From positions 1 through 21,952 of the forward strand of contig CADBXH010000038.1 of assembly GCA_902798605.1 (NCBI GenBank): a stretch of DNA of 21,952 bases. Direction: 5' to 3'. The stretch's first letter is position 1. Each line of letters opens with the position of its first letter. The notes under the pieces were generated by a model. It did no database searches. It saw only the letters and a list, made by a program, of their open reading frames with translations, and was not told where the DNA came from. The stretch is from an uncultured Ruminococcus sp. (GTDB taxonomy: Bacteria > Bacillota_A > Clostridia > Oscillospirales > Acutalibacteraceae). Positions 13,873 to 20,806 of the stretch are shown one piece after another. Position numbers and translations under genes: made by a program.

Positions 13873-13941
13873 GGCGACCGCAAGGGTCGCCACTACAGTA
13901 AACCTATAAAAGAGTTCGTAGTGGCAGCCCTTGCGGCTGCC
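13873..13941. repeat. Inverted pair of 24-base hairpin elements
   Basis: Copy A at 13873-13896 and copy B at 13918-13941 (opposite orientation) match at 20 of 24 positions. Each contains its own stem-loop around CCGCAAGGG. The four differences are two paired changes in that stem (GA/TC in one copy, AG/CT in the other), so the fold is kept. Confidence 0.85.
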
Positions 13942-14004
13942 TCAAAAGCTGAGGTATTCTATCACGCCGGCTTTATAACGGAAAACTTGCGCTGACGGAG
14001 ACGT

Positions 14005-14070
14005 AGCCCCCTCAGTCTGCTTACGCAGACAGCTCCCCCAAAGCGCTTTGCGCGTTGGGGGAGCCTTTAA
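14005..14070. repeat. Double-hairpin CCCCCTCAG...GGGGGAG repeat
   Basis: GTCTGC/GCAGAC (14015-14020, 14025-14030) is followed by CTCCCCCAA/TTGGGGGAG (14033-14041, 14055-14063) enclosing GCGC-TTT-GCGC. It ends GCCTTTAAAT, like the related segments near 13010 and 13111. It lies directly before the end of the Mrp gene. Confidence 0.75.
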
Positions 14071-14086
14071 ATGGTGTGCTATATAA

Positions 14087-14911
14087 TTATTCTTGATTCA
14101 GTTTTTCTTCAAGATATTCTGCGGCTTCGTCAAAGTAGTCGCCCTCGAACATCTCTGCTCTGCCCTCGTCAACTCTCTGCGCGAGGTCAGGGTCGATCGG
14201 CACCTTTGCAATGACCTTTGTGTCGTACTTCTCGGCGATTTCGTCAATGTGGCTTTCGCCGAAGATCGAATGTTTCTTGCCGCACTCGGGGCACTGAAAA
14301 TAGCTCATATTCTCTACCAAGCCCAAAAGCGGCATGTTCATCATATTAGCCATCTTGACCGCTTTCTCAACGATCATTCCGACAAGCTCCTGCGGAGAAG
14401 CCACTACGATGATGCCGTCGAGCGGGATACTCTGGAAAACCGTCAGCGGGATATCGCCTGTTCCCGGCGGCAGATCGACAAGCATATAGTCGATGTCGTC
14501 CCAGATAACGTCTGTCCAGAACTGCTTCACCGTGCCTACGATCATCGGCGCACGCCATACGACCGGGTCGGTGTCGTTTTCAAGCAGAAGGTTGATCGAC
14601 ATAAGCTTAATGCCGGTCACGGTCTCTGCGGGGAAGATGCCAAAGTCGCTTCCCATACATTTTTCTTTGATACCGAACGCCTTGGGGATAGACGGTCCCG
14701 TAATATCCGCGTCCATGATCGCGACCTTTTTACCGAGACGGTTGAGTGTCACCGCAAGGTTAGAGGTCACCATGCTTTTGCCTACTCCGCCCTTGCCCGA
14801 AACAACGCCGATAACATGCTTTACGCTGCTTTGCGGATTGAGCTCCTCGTGCAGGTTCTGCTGAGTTCCGCAGCTGCTTGAACAATTTTCGCAATCGTGA
14901 TTACATCCCAT
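14087..14911 (-). CDS. mrp: Mrp/NBP35-family Fe-S cluster carrier ATPase
   Basis: A P-loop ATPase that binds and transfers Fe-S clusters to target proteins. The protein has 274 residues from the ATG at 14911, which follows AAAGGTGAA; the in-frame TTG at 14929 lies on the far side of that site and is less likely. The deviant Walker A GKGGVGKS is at 39-46, followed by IMDADITGPSIPKAFG and the Walker B-like LVDLPPGTGD (144-153). The cluster-binding CPEC is at 207-210. The N-terminus has four cysteines, CNHDCENCSSSC (3-14), a short version of the extra N-terminal cluster site found in NBP35-type members. The gene fits a genome rich in Fe-S enzymes such as Rnf. Confidence 0.93.
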   Translation of the reverse strand: MGCNHDCENCSSSCGTQQNLHEELNPQSSVKHVIGVVSGKGGVGKSMVTSNLAVTLNRLGKKVAIMDADITGPSIPKAFGIKEKCMGSDFGIFPAETVTGIKLMSINLLLENDTDPVVWRAPMIVGTVKQFWTDVIWDDIDYMLVDLPPGTGDIPLTVFQSIPLDGIIVVASPQELVGMIVEKAVKMANMMNMPLLGLVENMSYFQCPECGKKHSIFGESHIDEIAEKYDTKVIAKVPIDPDLAQRVDEGRAEMFEGDYFDEAAEYLEEKLNQE

Positions 14912-14940
14912 AATTTTCACCTTTTTCAAATATTGATTTC

Positions 14941-14967
14941 AATAAAACAGGGCAGCCTGAGCTGCCC
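14941..14967 (-). terminator. Intrinsic terminator upstream of mrp
   Basis: GGGCAGC (14950-14956) / GCTGCCC (14961-14967) with a 4-base loop, followed on the - strand by TGTTTTATT. It ends the unit containing the acidic membrane protein. mrp then begins about 30 bases further on, so its promoter must be close to or overlap this element. Confidence 0.82.
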
Positions 14968-14994
14968 CATTGTTTTTAGCAGGGTTATTTAGAA

Positions 14995-15579
14995 TTATTC
15001 ATCTTCGTACTCAGCTTCGTCGTCTTCGTCCTCATCCTCTTCATCTTCCTGAGCTTCAAGGATGTCGGCTTCAACTCCGCCCTCAAGAACGTCTTCGTCA
15101 TCATCCTCATAATCATCGCCGTCGAACTCGTCGTCATCCTCGTCCTCATCAGGCGCAAGCTCAAAGCCGCTGATGAATGTGTAGGGGATTCCGTAACCGA
15201 GCGCAACGCCCGCGAGAGCAACTATCACGCTGACTGTAGTTCCTGTGGCTGATGAAACAAAGCCGCTTATAAACGGTATCTCAATCATAGAAGCGATGAT
15301 AATAAGCAGTGACGGAAGAACAAGGATGATAAGCGTAAGCGGTGAAAAGCGCTTTACTACCTTGCCGTCGCCGACTCTGGTCGCGTAAAACAGCAACAGA
15401 CCGAAAACAACATAAACAAGAATCAATATAAGCTGTCCGACTGTGCTTAACTTGCCGCTGACTGAAAGGCTTGCGGCAAACTGAGAAAAGAACTGAGCGC
15501 AAACAATGAACGCCAACATCAAAAATGCGGAGAAAAACAGATTAACGGTTTCTCTCTTATCCGGTTTTTTCAAATTCAT
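14995..15579 (-). CDS. Four-helix membrane protein with highly acidic C-terminal tail
   Basis: A 194-residue protein of unknown function. Four membrane helices are predicted (about 13-33, 48-66, 79-98 and 113-133). The last 50 residues (145-194) are almost all Asp and Glu, with only scattered other residues and no basic ones. Both ends would be on the same side, by the basic N-terminus (NLKKPDKRE) the cytoplasm. The ATG at 15579 sits very close to a GGAGGT site (about one base between); a TTG at 15573 has better spacing and is an alternative start. A probable promoter lies at 15631-15659 and a terminator follows. The acidic tail might bind metal or a basic partner (inference only). Confidence 0.78.
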   Translation of the reverse strand: MNLKKPDKRETVNLFFSAFLMLAFIVCAQFFSQFAASLSVSGKLSTVGQLILILVYVVFGLLLFYATRVGDGKVVKRFSPLTLIILVLPSLLIIIASMIEIPFISGFVSSATGTTVSVIVALAGVALGYGIPYTFISGFELAPDEDEDDDEFDGDDYEDDDEDVLEGGVEADILEAQEDEEDEDEDDEAEYEDE

Positions 15580-15630
15580 TACCTCCAATATTATCTGGGT
15601 TTGCCCGACTTCCGGGGCTTTTCCTATAAC

Positions 15631-15659
15631 ACTTTATCACAAAAAGCGAAAAAAAGCAA
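15631..15659 (-). promoter_or_regulatory. Probable sigma-A promoter of the acidic-tail protein
   Basis: On the - strand, -35 TTGCTT (15654-15659), a 17-base spacer and -10 TAAAGT (15631-15636). The -10 is only a 4 of 6 match. Confidence 0.5.
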
Positions 15660-15674
15660 GTGCGCCGAAAAATT

Positions 15675-16760
15675 TTACGCCTGATCAAGCATTATTCTGT
15701 AATTTCTGACTTCCTGATTAAGCGCGCTTCTGTCCGCGGGCTGAGCAATAAGCAGGTATGTCCTGCCGTACTGGTCTGTTCTCTTAAGCTTTAAGAGCCA
15801 ATCGTTAAGAAAAGCGATTTTTTTATATGCGGTGGTCTTTGTATCTCTGTACGGAAGTCTGTTGAACAGTGTAATGAACACGTTTTTGTACGCGTAAATT
15901 ACATCGCAGAGCGCCTTGTAGATAGTGTCGTTTGTAACGCGGTTAGCAAGGTCACTTCTGTACCACTGGAAAAACTTGCAGTTATCCAGATCGAATACCA
16001 TCATCTGGGTAATGTCATGAGCAAAGCAGAAAAAGCTGCTGTCCCAAACACTGAGGAAATAGTTTGTTGAATAGTCCGGATTGATCTTATCCTGAAACGC
16101 CTTGATACCGTCCATAATTATATAGTAGTATTCGTCGACCTTTGAAAGCGGCTGATAATTGAACGACGGGATCGCCTCGGACATAACGCTGTGATCGTAA
16201 GGCGCGATAAACAGACGCTTTGCGATGATTGTATCATTGACGGTCTTTATCAGGCGGTTGAAGTCGATCGTAAGGTTGCCTTTTACATCGGTACCCTCGG
16301 GCGCGCAGGAAACACATTTTTCTGCGGCTTCGGTATAATTCTCAAACGCTGCTTTTATATCGGCAGGCTGTTCTGCGGCGATTACCTTGCAGCAGCAGAA
16401 CCAAACCTCAAAGTTTTCGGGATCCTCCCTTTTAAGAGTATCGAGTATCTTGTTAGCACCCGCGTAGTCGCAGGTATTGTAGCAGCGTATCGCCGCGGGA
16501 AGCTTGTTCTCGGGCTCCGGAGTTTGCGCAACTGGTTCGGGCTGAGGCTCGGGTTGGGGAATCGGCTCAGTCTGAGAAACAGCCTGTTCAGGCTGCGCTG
16601 TTGTATCCTCTAACTCGGTTTTCTGCTCGTCATTCTGCGGTTCGGGTTTATTATCAAGCTCGATTCTATGTCCGCAGTATTCGCAAAAAACAAAGCTTCT
16701 TTCAAATTCAATGTTGAATTCATTTCCGCATTTATCACATTTAACATGTTTGCTTATCAT
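15675..16760 (-). CDS. Zinc-ribbon protein with Pro/Glu linker, unknown function
   Basis: A 361-residue protein with no signal peptide or membrane helix. The N-terminal zinc ribbon has CDKC (Cys8, Cys11) and CEYC (Cys26, Cys29). A low-complexity linker rich in Pro, Glu and Gln follows (about 38-85, with QPEPQPEP repeats). The C-terminal 270 residues are probably mostly helical; the first part (AAIRCYNTCDYAGANKILDTLKREDPENFEVW) looks like a TPR-type helical pair. Similar zinc-ribbon plus linker plus helical layouts are common in Ruminococcus-like genomes, but I know no function. I choose the ATG at 16760, preceded by GGGATGTGAG; the upstream in-frame TTG is less likely. A consensus promoter lies 32 bases upstream. 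Confidence 0.78.
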   Translation of the reverse strand: MISKHVKCDKCGNEFNIEFERSFVFCEYCGHRIELDNKPEPQNDEQKTELEDTTAQPEQAVSQTEPIPQPEPQPEPVAQTPEPENKLPAAIRCYNTCDYAGANKILDTLKREDPENFEVWFCCCKVIAAEQPADIKAAFENYTEAAEKCVSCAPEGTDVKGNLTIDFNRLIKTVNDTIIAKRLFIAPYDHSVMSEAIPSFNYQPLSKVDEYYYIIMDGIKAFQDKINPDYSTNYFLSVWDSSFFCFAHDITQMMVFDLDNCKFFQWYRSDLANRVTNDTIYKALCDVIYAYKNVFITLFNRLPYRDTKTTAYKKIAFLNDWLLKLKRTDQYGRTYLLIAQPADRSALNQEVRNYRIMLDQA

Positions 16761-16791
16761 ATACTCACATCCCAATAAAATTATTAGTTAT

Positions 16792-16820
16792 ATTATACCT
16801 CCATATCGTTATTCAGTCAA
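16792..16820 (-). promoter_or_regulatory. Sigma-A promoter of the zinc-ribbon protein gene
   Basis: On the - strand, -35 TTGACT (16815-16820), a 17-base spacer and a perfect -10 TATAAT (16792-16797). This is the strongest promoter match in the window. Confidence 0.85.
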
Positions 16821-16884
16821 TAAAAAAGTACATTAAAATATTAATTTTGCCGTATATTTCAGACGGATCAAAACATTGCGCATA

Positions 16885-16914
16885 ACAAAAGCGGAGCCTT
16901 GAGCGGCTCCGCTT
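16885..16914 (-). terminator. Intrinsic terminator of the dockerin gene
   Basis: AAGCGGAGCC (16889-16898) / GGCTCCGCTT (16905-16914), a perfect 10-bp stem with a 6-base loop, followed on the - strand by TTTTGTTATG. Confidence 0.85.
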
Positions 16915-16956
16915 CGTTATTTAGTTAATCGATCAAACAATCATTAAGCATATTGC

Positions 16957-18351
16957 TTAAGCTGTCCATTTGTCCCACGCGCCGGTTGGAACAACATATG
17001 TCTTTCCTGCGACTATGTCAAGGTCATTGGACTGATTCCACTTGTTGTCCCAGTTATTAGCTGCTGCCGACGGGTTCATACGGCAGAATATGATCTGTTC
17101 CCAATCACCCTCGGGAAGAGTTACCGTATATGTGCCGTCGCCGACCGCTGTCATATCAGCCCACTCGCTTTTGCCTGTGCTGTTGTTGAATACATAGACA
17201 GCAAAGCGTGCGTTATCCTGTGTCCAATTGCTGTTGGGCTGAAGCTTAACAACTGTGCCCTGGGGCTCGGGCTCGGGTTCACCTGTAGGTGTAACTGTCG
17301 CGTTGACCGCGCTTGTAGCGGGATCGAATGTGATAGTTACGTCGCTTACAGCTGTTACAGAGAATGTAGCGTTCTGAGCGGGATAAGCTGTATCCCAGTT
17401 GTGGTTCTTAACGACCTTGTACTCTACATTGCTTTCGGGCTGTACGTCCTCGAATGTGATCGAGTATACGCCGTCAGCACCCTTTGTCATCTCTGTGGTC
17501 TTGCTCTCTGCATCCCAAGCTGAACCAAAGATGTTTGCCGATGATCCTGCTACGCTGTATACGTCTTCAGCTGCGGGCTCTTCGGTTGTGGGCTCTGTTG
17601 CGGGCTCCTCGGTTGAGGGATCTGTAGGATCTGTGGGATCTGTCGGAGCGTTGACAAGCTCAACATTGTACTTGCCGTCTTCCTGTGTATCAAGAGTATA
17701 CCACCAAGCGCCGTCTTCAATTCCTCTTGTGATGTCAACTGTCTGCTTGCCGTTGCCGTTGAAGATGATTCCGTTTACGTCAGCGGGAACAGTTGCCTGA
17801 TATACCTTCTGACCAAAGTCGTTTGTCTCTTTCTCTACAGCTGCTACGCCGGGCCAGTCGCCGCCGTTGGGCCAGTAGTACACGTGTACATCGCCGAAGT
17901 TCTGAGCGTCTGTAAAGTAAACAGTAATAGTTTCAGCGGGCTCTGTGGGCTCGTTTGTAGCGGGCTCTGTGGGCTCTTCCGTCGTGGGCTCATCTGTAGG
18001 CTCGGTGGTCGGCTCGGTGGGAACGATGTCCTCAACCGGGAACTTGTCGATCCTGTCAACTACAAACTTCTGAATAAGTGTAGCGTCAATAATGTCGACT
18101 TCTCCGTCGCCGTTGACGTCGCCCAGGATTATCTGTTCGTCGTCAAGCACCGCTTTGTCCGCCGCTTTCTTCTGAACCAAAGTAGCGTCCATAATGTCAA
18201 TTACGCCGTCGCGGTTGACATCACCGAACTCATACTGTGATCCGGGAGCTTTGGATGAGTGTTCGTATGCAAAAGTCGGTAATATCGCAAAAGACGAGCA
18301 TGCGAGAAGTACCGCCAAAAGCACACTAACAAGTTTTGTTGTTCGCTTCAT
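16957..18351 (-). CDS. Secreted dockerin protein with starch-binding-type domains
   Basis: A 464-residue exported protein. A signal peptide covers about 1-29 (KRTTK, hydrophobic core, then LPTFA). Next comes a type I dockerin at about 41-101 with two calcium-binding repeats: GDVNRDGVIDIMDATLVQ and GDVNGDGEVDIIDATLIQ. A Thr/Glu/Pro linker (110-140) leads to a first carbohydrate-binding-like domain (141-232; VYFTDAQNFGDVHVYYW resembles starch-binding CBM26-type modules). A second linker (236-262) leads to a domain resembling the X25 modules of pullulanases (263-354). A third beta-rich module (365-464) ends in VVPTGAWDKWT. There is no catalytic domain. By analogy with Ruminococcus bromii it would attach to a cell-surface or secreted scaffoldin and hold starch. 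The ATG has an AAAGGAGG site. A dockerin at the N-terminus is less common than at the C-terminus. Confidence 0.87.
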   Translation of the reverse strand: MKRTTKLVSVLLAVLLACSSFAILPTFAYEHSSKAPGSQYEFGDVNRDGVIDIMDATLVQKKAADKAVLDDEQIILGDVNGDGEVDIIDATLIQKFVVDRIDKFPVEDIVPTEPTTEPTDEPTTEEPTEPATNEPTEPAETITVYFTDAQNFGDVHVYYWPNGGDWPGVAAVEKETNDFGQKVYQATVPADVNGIIFNGNGKQTVDITRGIEDGAWWYTLDTQEDGKYNVELVNAPTDPTDPTDPSTEEPATEPTTEEPAAEDVYSVAGSSANIFGSAWDAESKTTEMTKGADGVYSITFEDVQPESNVEYKVVKNHNWDTAYPAQNATFSVTAVSDVTITFDPATSAVNATVTPTGEPEPEPQGTVVKLQPNSNWTQDNARFAVYVFNNSTGKSEWADMTAVGDGTYTVTLPEGDWEQIIFCRMNPSAAANNWDNKWNQSNDLDIVAGKTYVVPTGAWDKWTA

Positions 18352-18395
18352 ATTTGTTCCTCCTTTATAAATTTGAACATAAAACGAACAGTATA

Positions 18396-18424
18396 ATTAT
18401 AACAAGATGATTTAATAATTGTAA
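18396..18424 (-). promoter_or_regulatory. Possible promoter of the dockerin gene
   Basis: A perfect -10 TATAAT (18396-18401, - strand) lies about 45 bases upstream of the ATG. The -35 at 17 bases (TTACAA, 18419-18424) is poor, so an activator or another sigma factor may be involved. The rest of 18352-18533 is A+T-rich and shows nothing else I can name. Confidence 0.4.
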
Positions 18425-18533
18425 TAAATTTTAGAAGAGACTTCGCAAAACTTGTAATTAAATTGTAATATTGTTTAAATTAGTTAAAGTTATACACCCT
18501 CTGTTGTGCAACTTGCCATGAACCTATATAAAC

Positions 18534-18583
18534 AAAAAACAGCTGTTTCCGAGCGGTCAATACACATAACGGAAAAGCTGTTT
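18534..18583 (-). terminator. Terminator of the infB-rbfA-nrnA-truB operon
   Basis: AAACAGCTGTTTCCG (18537-18551) pairs imperfectly with CGGAAAAGCTGTTT (18570-18583) across an 18-base loop and is followed on the - strand by TTTTTTG. The stem begins inside the truB stop codon. Confidence 0.75.
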
Positions 18584-19484
18584 ATTTAAATAATTTATAG
18601 ATTTTTATTTGGTTTATTTCTCGGTTTACAATACCGAGCCCCAAAAATCCCGCGGTGTTTTCGCATACGCGGAAAATCTGCTTATCTTCGGGAGCTTTTT
18701 CGCGCAGCGCCGTGCGTGAAATATCGAGCGCGCCGCCGTTTGAAAACCGCTTTGCCTGCATAGGCGAGATATAAAGCGCGGGATAGTCTGAAAACAAGCC
18801 TTCTACCGAGCGCAGCGCCGATAAAAGCTCTCCCTGCTCCTTTAACTCTTTGAGTTTATCGAGCGTCACACAGTCATCGATTGAAAAACCGCACGCTTCA
18901 ACACGACGCAAACCGGTCATAACCGCGCCGACGCCGAGCTTTGCGCCCATATCATCTGTGATTGTGCGCACATAGGTACCCTTTGAACAGAAAACTTCAA
19001 GCTTGCCGCACTGAGTTTTTCTGTCAAACTCGAGCAGCGTGAGCGAATAAACGGTCACCTTTCTTTTTTCGCGCTTGACCTCTATTCCCTTGCGCGCGAG
19101 GTCATAAAGACGCTGTCCGTTTTTTTGGACGGCTGAAAACATCGGCGGAAGCTGCCAAATCTCTCCGCGGAAATCATCAAGCGCAGAGGTAATCTGTTCT
19201 TCTGTAATATCCGACTCTGTTTTTGTGAGCTCCTTGCCCCAGATATCGAGCGTGTCGGTCGTTATGCCGAGCTGAAAATCCGCGATATATTTTTTGTCGT
19301 GGTTCGGGATAAGATCCTGCGCCTTGGTCGCGCTGCCCAAAAGCACCGGCAAAACGCCCGTCGCGTTCGGGTCGAGGGTTCCGGTGTGACCGGCCTTGCG
19401 CTGACCCGTGAGCCCGCGCACAACGGCTATCACGTCAAAGGACGTGAACTCCTTCGGTTTGTCTATCAATAATACTCCGTTCAT
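18582..19484 (-). CDS. truB: tRNA pseudouridine-55 synthase TruB
   Basis: Makes pseudouridine 55 in the T-loop of tRNAs. The protein has 300 residues, the usual length. The N-terminal catalytic domain shows GVLLIDKPKEFTSFDV and the active-site motif GHTGTLDPNATGVLPV with catalytic Asp38, then QLPPMFSAVQKNGQRLYDLAR and GTYVRTITDDMG. A C-terminal PUA-like part follows. Its ATG overlaps the nrnA stop by four bases (ATGA), so translation is coupled. It is the last gene of the operon before the terminator. Confidence 0.96.
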   Translation of the reverse strand: MNGVLLIDKPKEFTSFDVIAVVRGLTGQRKAGHTGTLDPNATGVLPVLLGSATKAQDLIPNHDKKYIADFQLGITTDTLDIWGKELTKTESDITEEQITSALDDFRGEIWQLPPMFSAVQKNGQRLYDLARKGIEVKREKRKVTVYSLTLLEFDRKTQCGKLEVFCSKGTYVRTITDDMGAKLGVGAVMTGLRRVEACGFSIDDCVTLDKLKELKEQGELLSALRSVEGLFSDYPALYISPMQAKRFSNGGALDISRTALREKAPEDKQIFRVCENTAGFLGLGIVNREINQIKIYKLFK

Positions 19485-20416
19485 AGCACATCATCCACAG
19501 CGCGCTTTAGCTGAGCCTTTGCCTCTTCGAGCGTGCCGTTTACGGTACAACCGGCTGCCTCTGCGTGGCCGCCTCCGCCGAATTTAGCGCAGAACTCTGC
19601 CGCGTTCATGCGCCTGTCGGTGCGAACGGAGACCTTGAACACTCCGTTTTCTTTCTCGCGCATAGTGATGCCGATCACTACGCCCTCGATCTGTCTTGGG
19701 ATCGAGGCAAGACCTTCAAGGTCATCGTCGTTGACTCCGAGACGCTTCATCATCTCTTGAGTTACGGTGATGACAGCGCAGCGGTCGTTAGAATAATACT
19801 CAATGCCGCTGTAGATCTCCTGCTCGAGCTTTATCTTTTTCTTTGTTTTGGTATCGAACATCACCTTGTTGATGAGCGGCGCGTCGATTCCCGTATCGAG
19901 CAGATCAGCGGCAATCCTCAATGTCTTTGAGGTGGTGTTGCTGTACTTAAAACAGCCGGTGTCGGTTGATATACCCGTGTAGAGGCAGTTAGCAATCTGC
20001 GGGGTGAGCTCAACCTTCATAAGCTTGAACATTTCAAATAGTATCTCGCAGTTTGCCGAAGCCTCGGGATCGACATACTTTACCGGGGCTTCTACCCTGC
20101 TGATCCTGTGGTGATCTATGCACAGGTCAATCTTGCCCTGATATTTATCTTTATTTGAGCCGAGGAGCTTTTCGCCGGCGACGTCTACGCTGACGATCGT
20201 CTGAGCCTCAAAGCTCTGCTCCTTTACGCCCTCGGTCAAAAACACAAAATCCTTTGGCAGGTTTGTGTATACTACCCTCGCGTTTTTGCCGAGCTGCTGC
20301 AGCGCAAGGCAAAGGCCGAAGCCGCTGCCGAGCGTATCACCGTCGGGATACGCGTGGGTAAGGATCTCATAATTATCGTGCGAAAGCAAAAACTTTACCG
20401 CGGTATCAATACTCAT
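19481..20416 (-). CDS. nrnA: DHH-family phosphoesterase, NrnA-type oligoribonuclease
   Basis: DHH/DHHA1 phosphoesterase that degrades short oligoribonucleotides and dephosphorylates pAp in characterised relatives. The protein has 311 residues. Metal-binding motifs are present: HAYPDGDTLGSGFG (His21, Asp25, Asp27), VSVDVA (Asp78) and CIDHHRIS (Asp101, His102, His103). The C-terminal DHHA1 domain has FGGGGHAEAAGC. The start at 20416 overlaps the end of rbfA by 11 bases. The position between rbfA and truB is the common clostridial arrangement for this gene. Confidence 0.94.
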   Translation of the reverse strand: MSIDTAVKFLLSHDNYEILTHAYPDGDTLGSGFGLCLALQQLGKNARVVYTNLPKDFVFLTEGVKEQSFEAQTIVSVDVAGEKLLGSNKDKYQGKIDLCIDHHRISRVEAPVKYVDPEASANCEILFEMFKLMKVELTPQIANCLYTGISTDTGCFKYSNTTSKTLRIAADLLDTGIDAPLINKVMFDTKTKKKIKLEQEIYSGIEYYSNDRCAVITVTQEMMKRLGVNDDDLEGLASIPRQIEGVVIGITMREKENGVFKVSVRTDRRMNAAEFCAKFGGGGHAEAAGCTVNGTLEEAKAQLKRAVDDVL

Positions 20417-20780
20417 CGGGCTCTTCCTCGCTTTCCGTAATGTCGAGGCTGTTTAGGATCCTGCTGATATTCGCGCTGTACTCTATGCTGTCGGTGGCGT
20501 TGAATATCAGCTCGGGAACGTGGCGGAGCTTGAGCCTGTGGCCAAGCTCGCGTCGGATATATCCGCTCGCCGATTTGAGTCCCTTGACCGCCTCTTTGGC
20601 ACGATCCATACCCTCGATAGCGCTGACATAAACCGTGCAGTAGGACAGGTCGTTTGTTACCTCGACGCGCACAATCGACAAAAACGCCTTGTTTATCCGG
20701 GGATCCTTGAGCTCGCGAAAGATCGCGGTGAGCTCGCGCCTGATATCCTCGGTGGCGCGTTCTATTTTATGACTTGGCAT
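20406..20780 (-). CDS. rbfA: Ribosome-binding factor A
   Basis: Small KH-type protein needed for late maturation of the 30S subunit and 16S rRNA 5'-end processing. The protein has 124 residues from the ATG at 20780, which has a GGAGG site five bases away; in-frame codons further upstream overlap infB's end and lack support. Family features include KIERATEDIRRELTAIFREL, LSIVRVEVTNDLSYCTVYVS and HRLKLRHVPELIFNATDSIE. It lies 26 bases after the infB stop. Confidence 0.96.
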   Translation of the reverse strand: MPSHKIERATEDIRRELTAIFRELKDPRINKAFLSIVRVEVTNDLSYCTVYVSAIEGMDRAKEAVKGLKSASGYIRRELGHRLKLRHVPELIFNATDSIEYSANISRILNSLDITESEEEPDEY

Positions 20781-20806
20781 TTTTCCTCCAAAAGAGATCA
20801 ATAAAA

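Noticed and set aside
14093..14881. Long + strand open frame (262 codons) opposite the Mrp gene
   Set aside because: Antisense to a clear Mrp/NBP35 ATPase with all motifs; the translation has no recognisable domain and no ribosome site.
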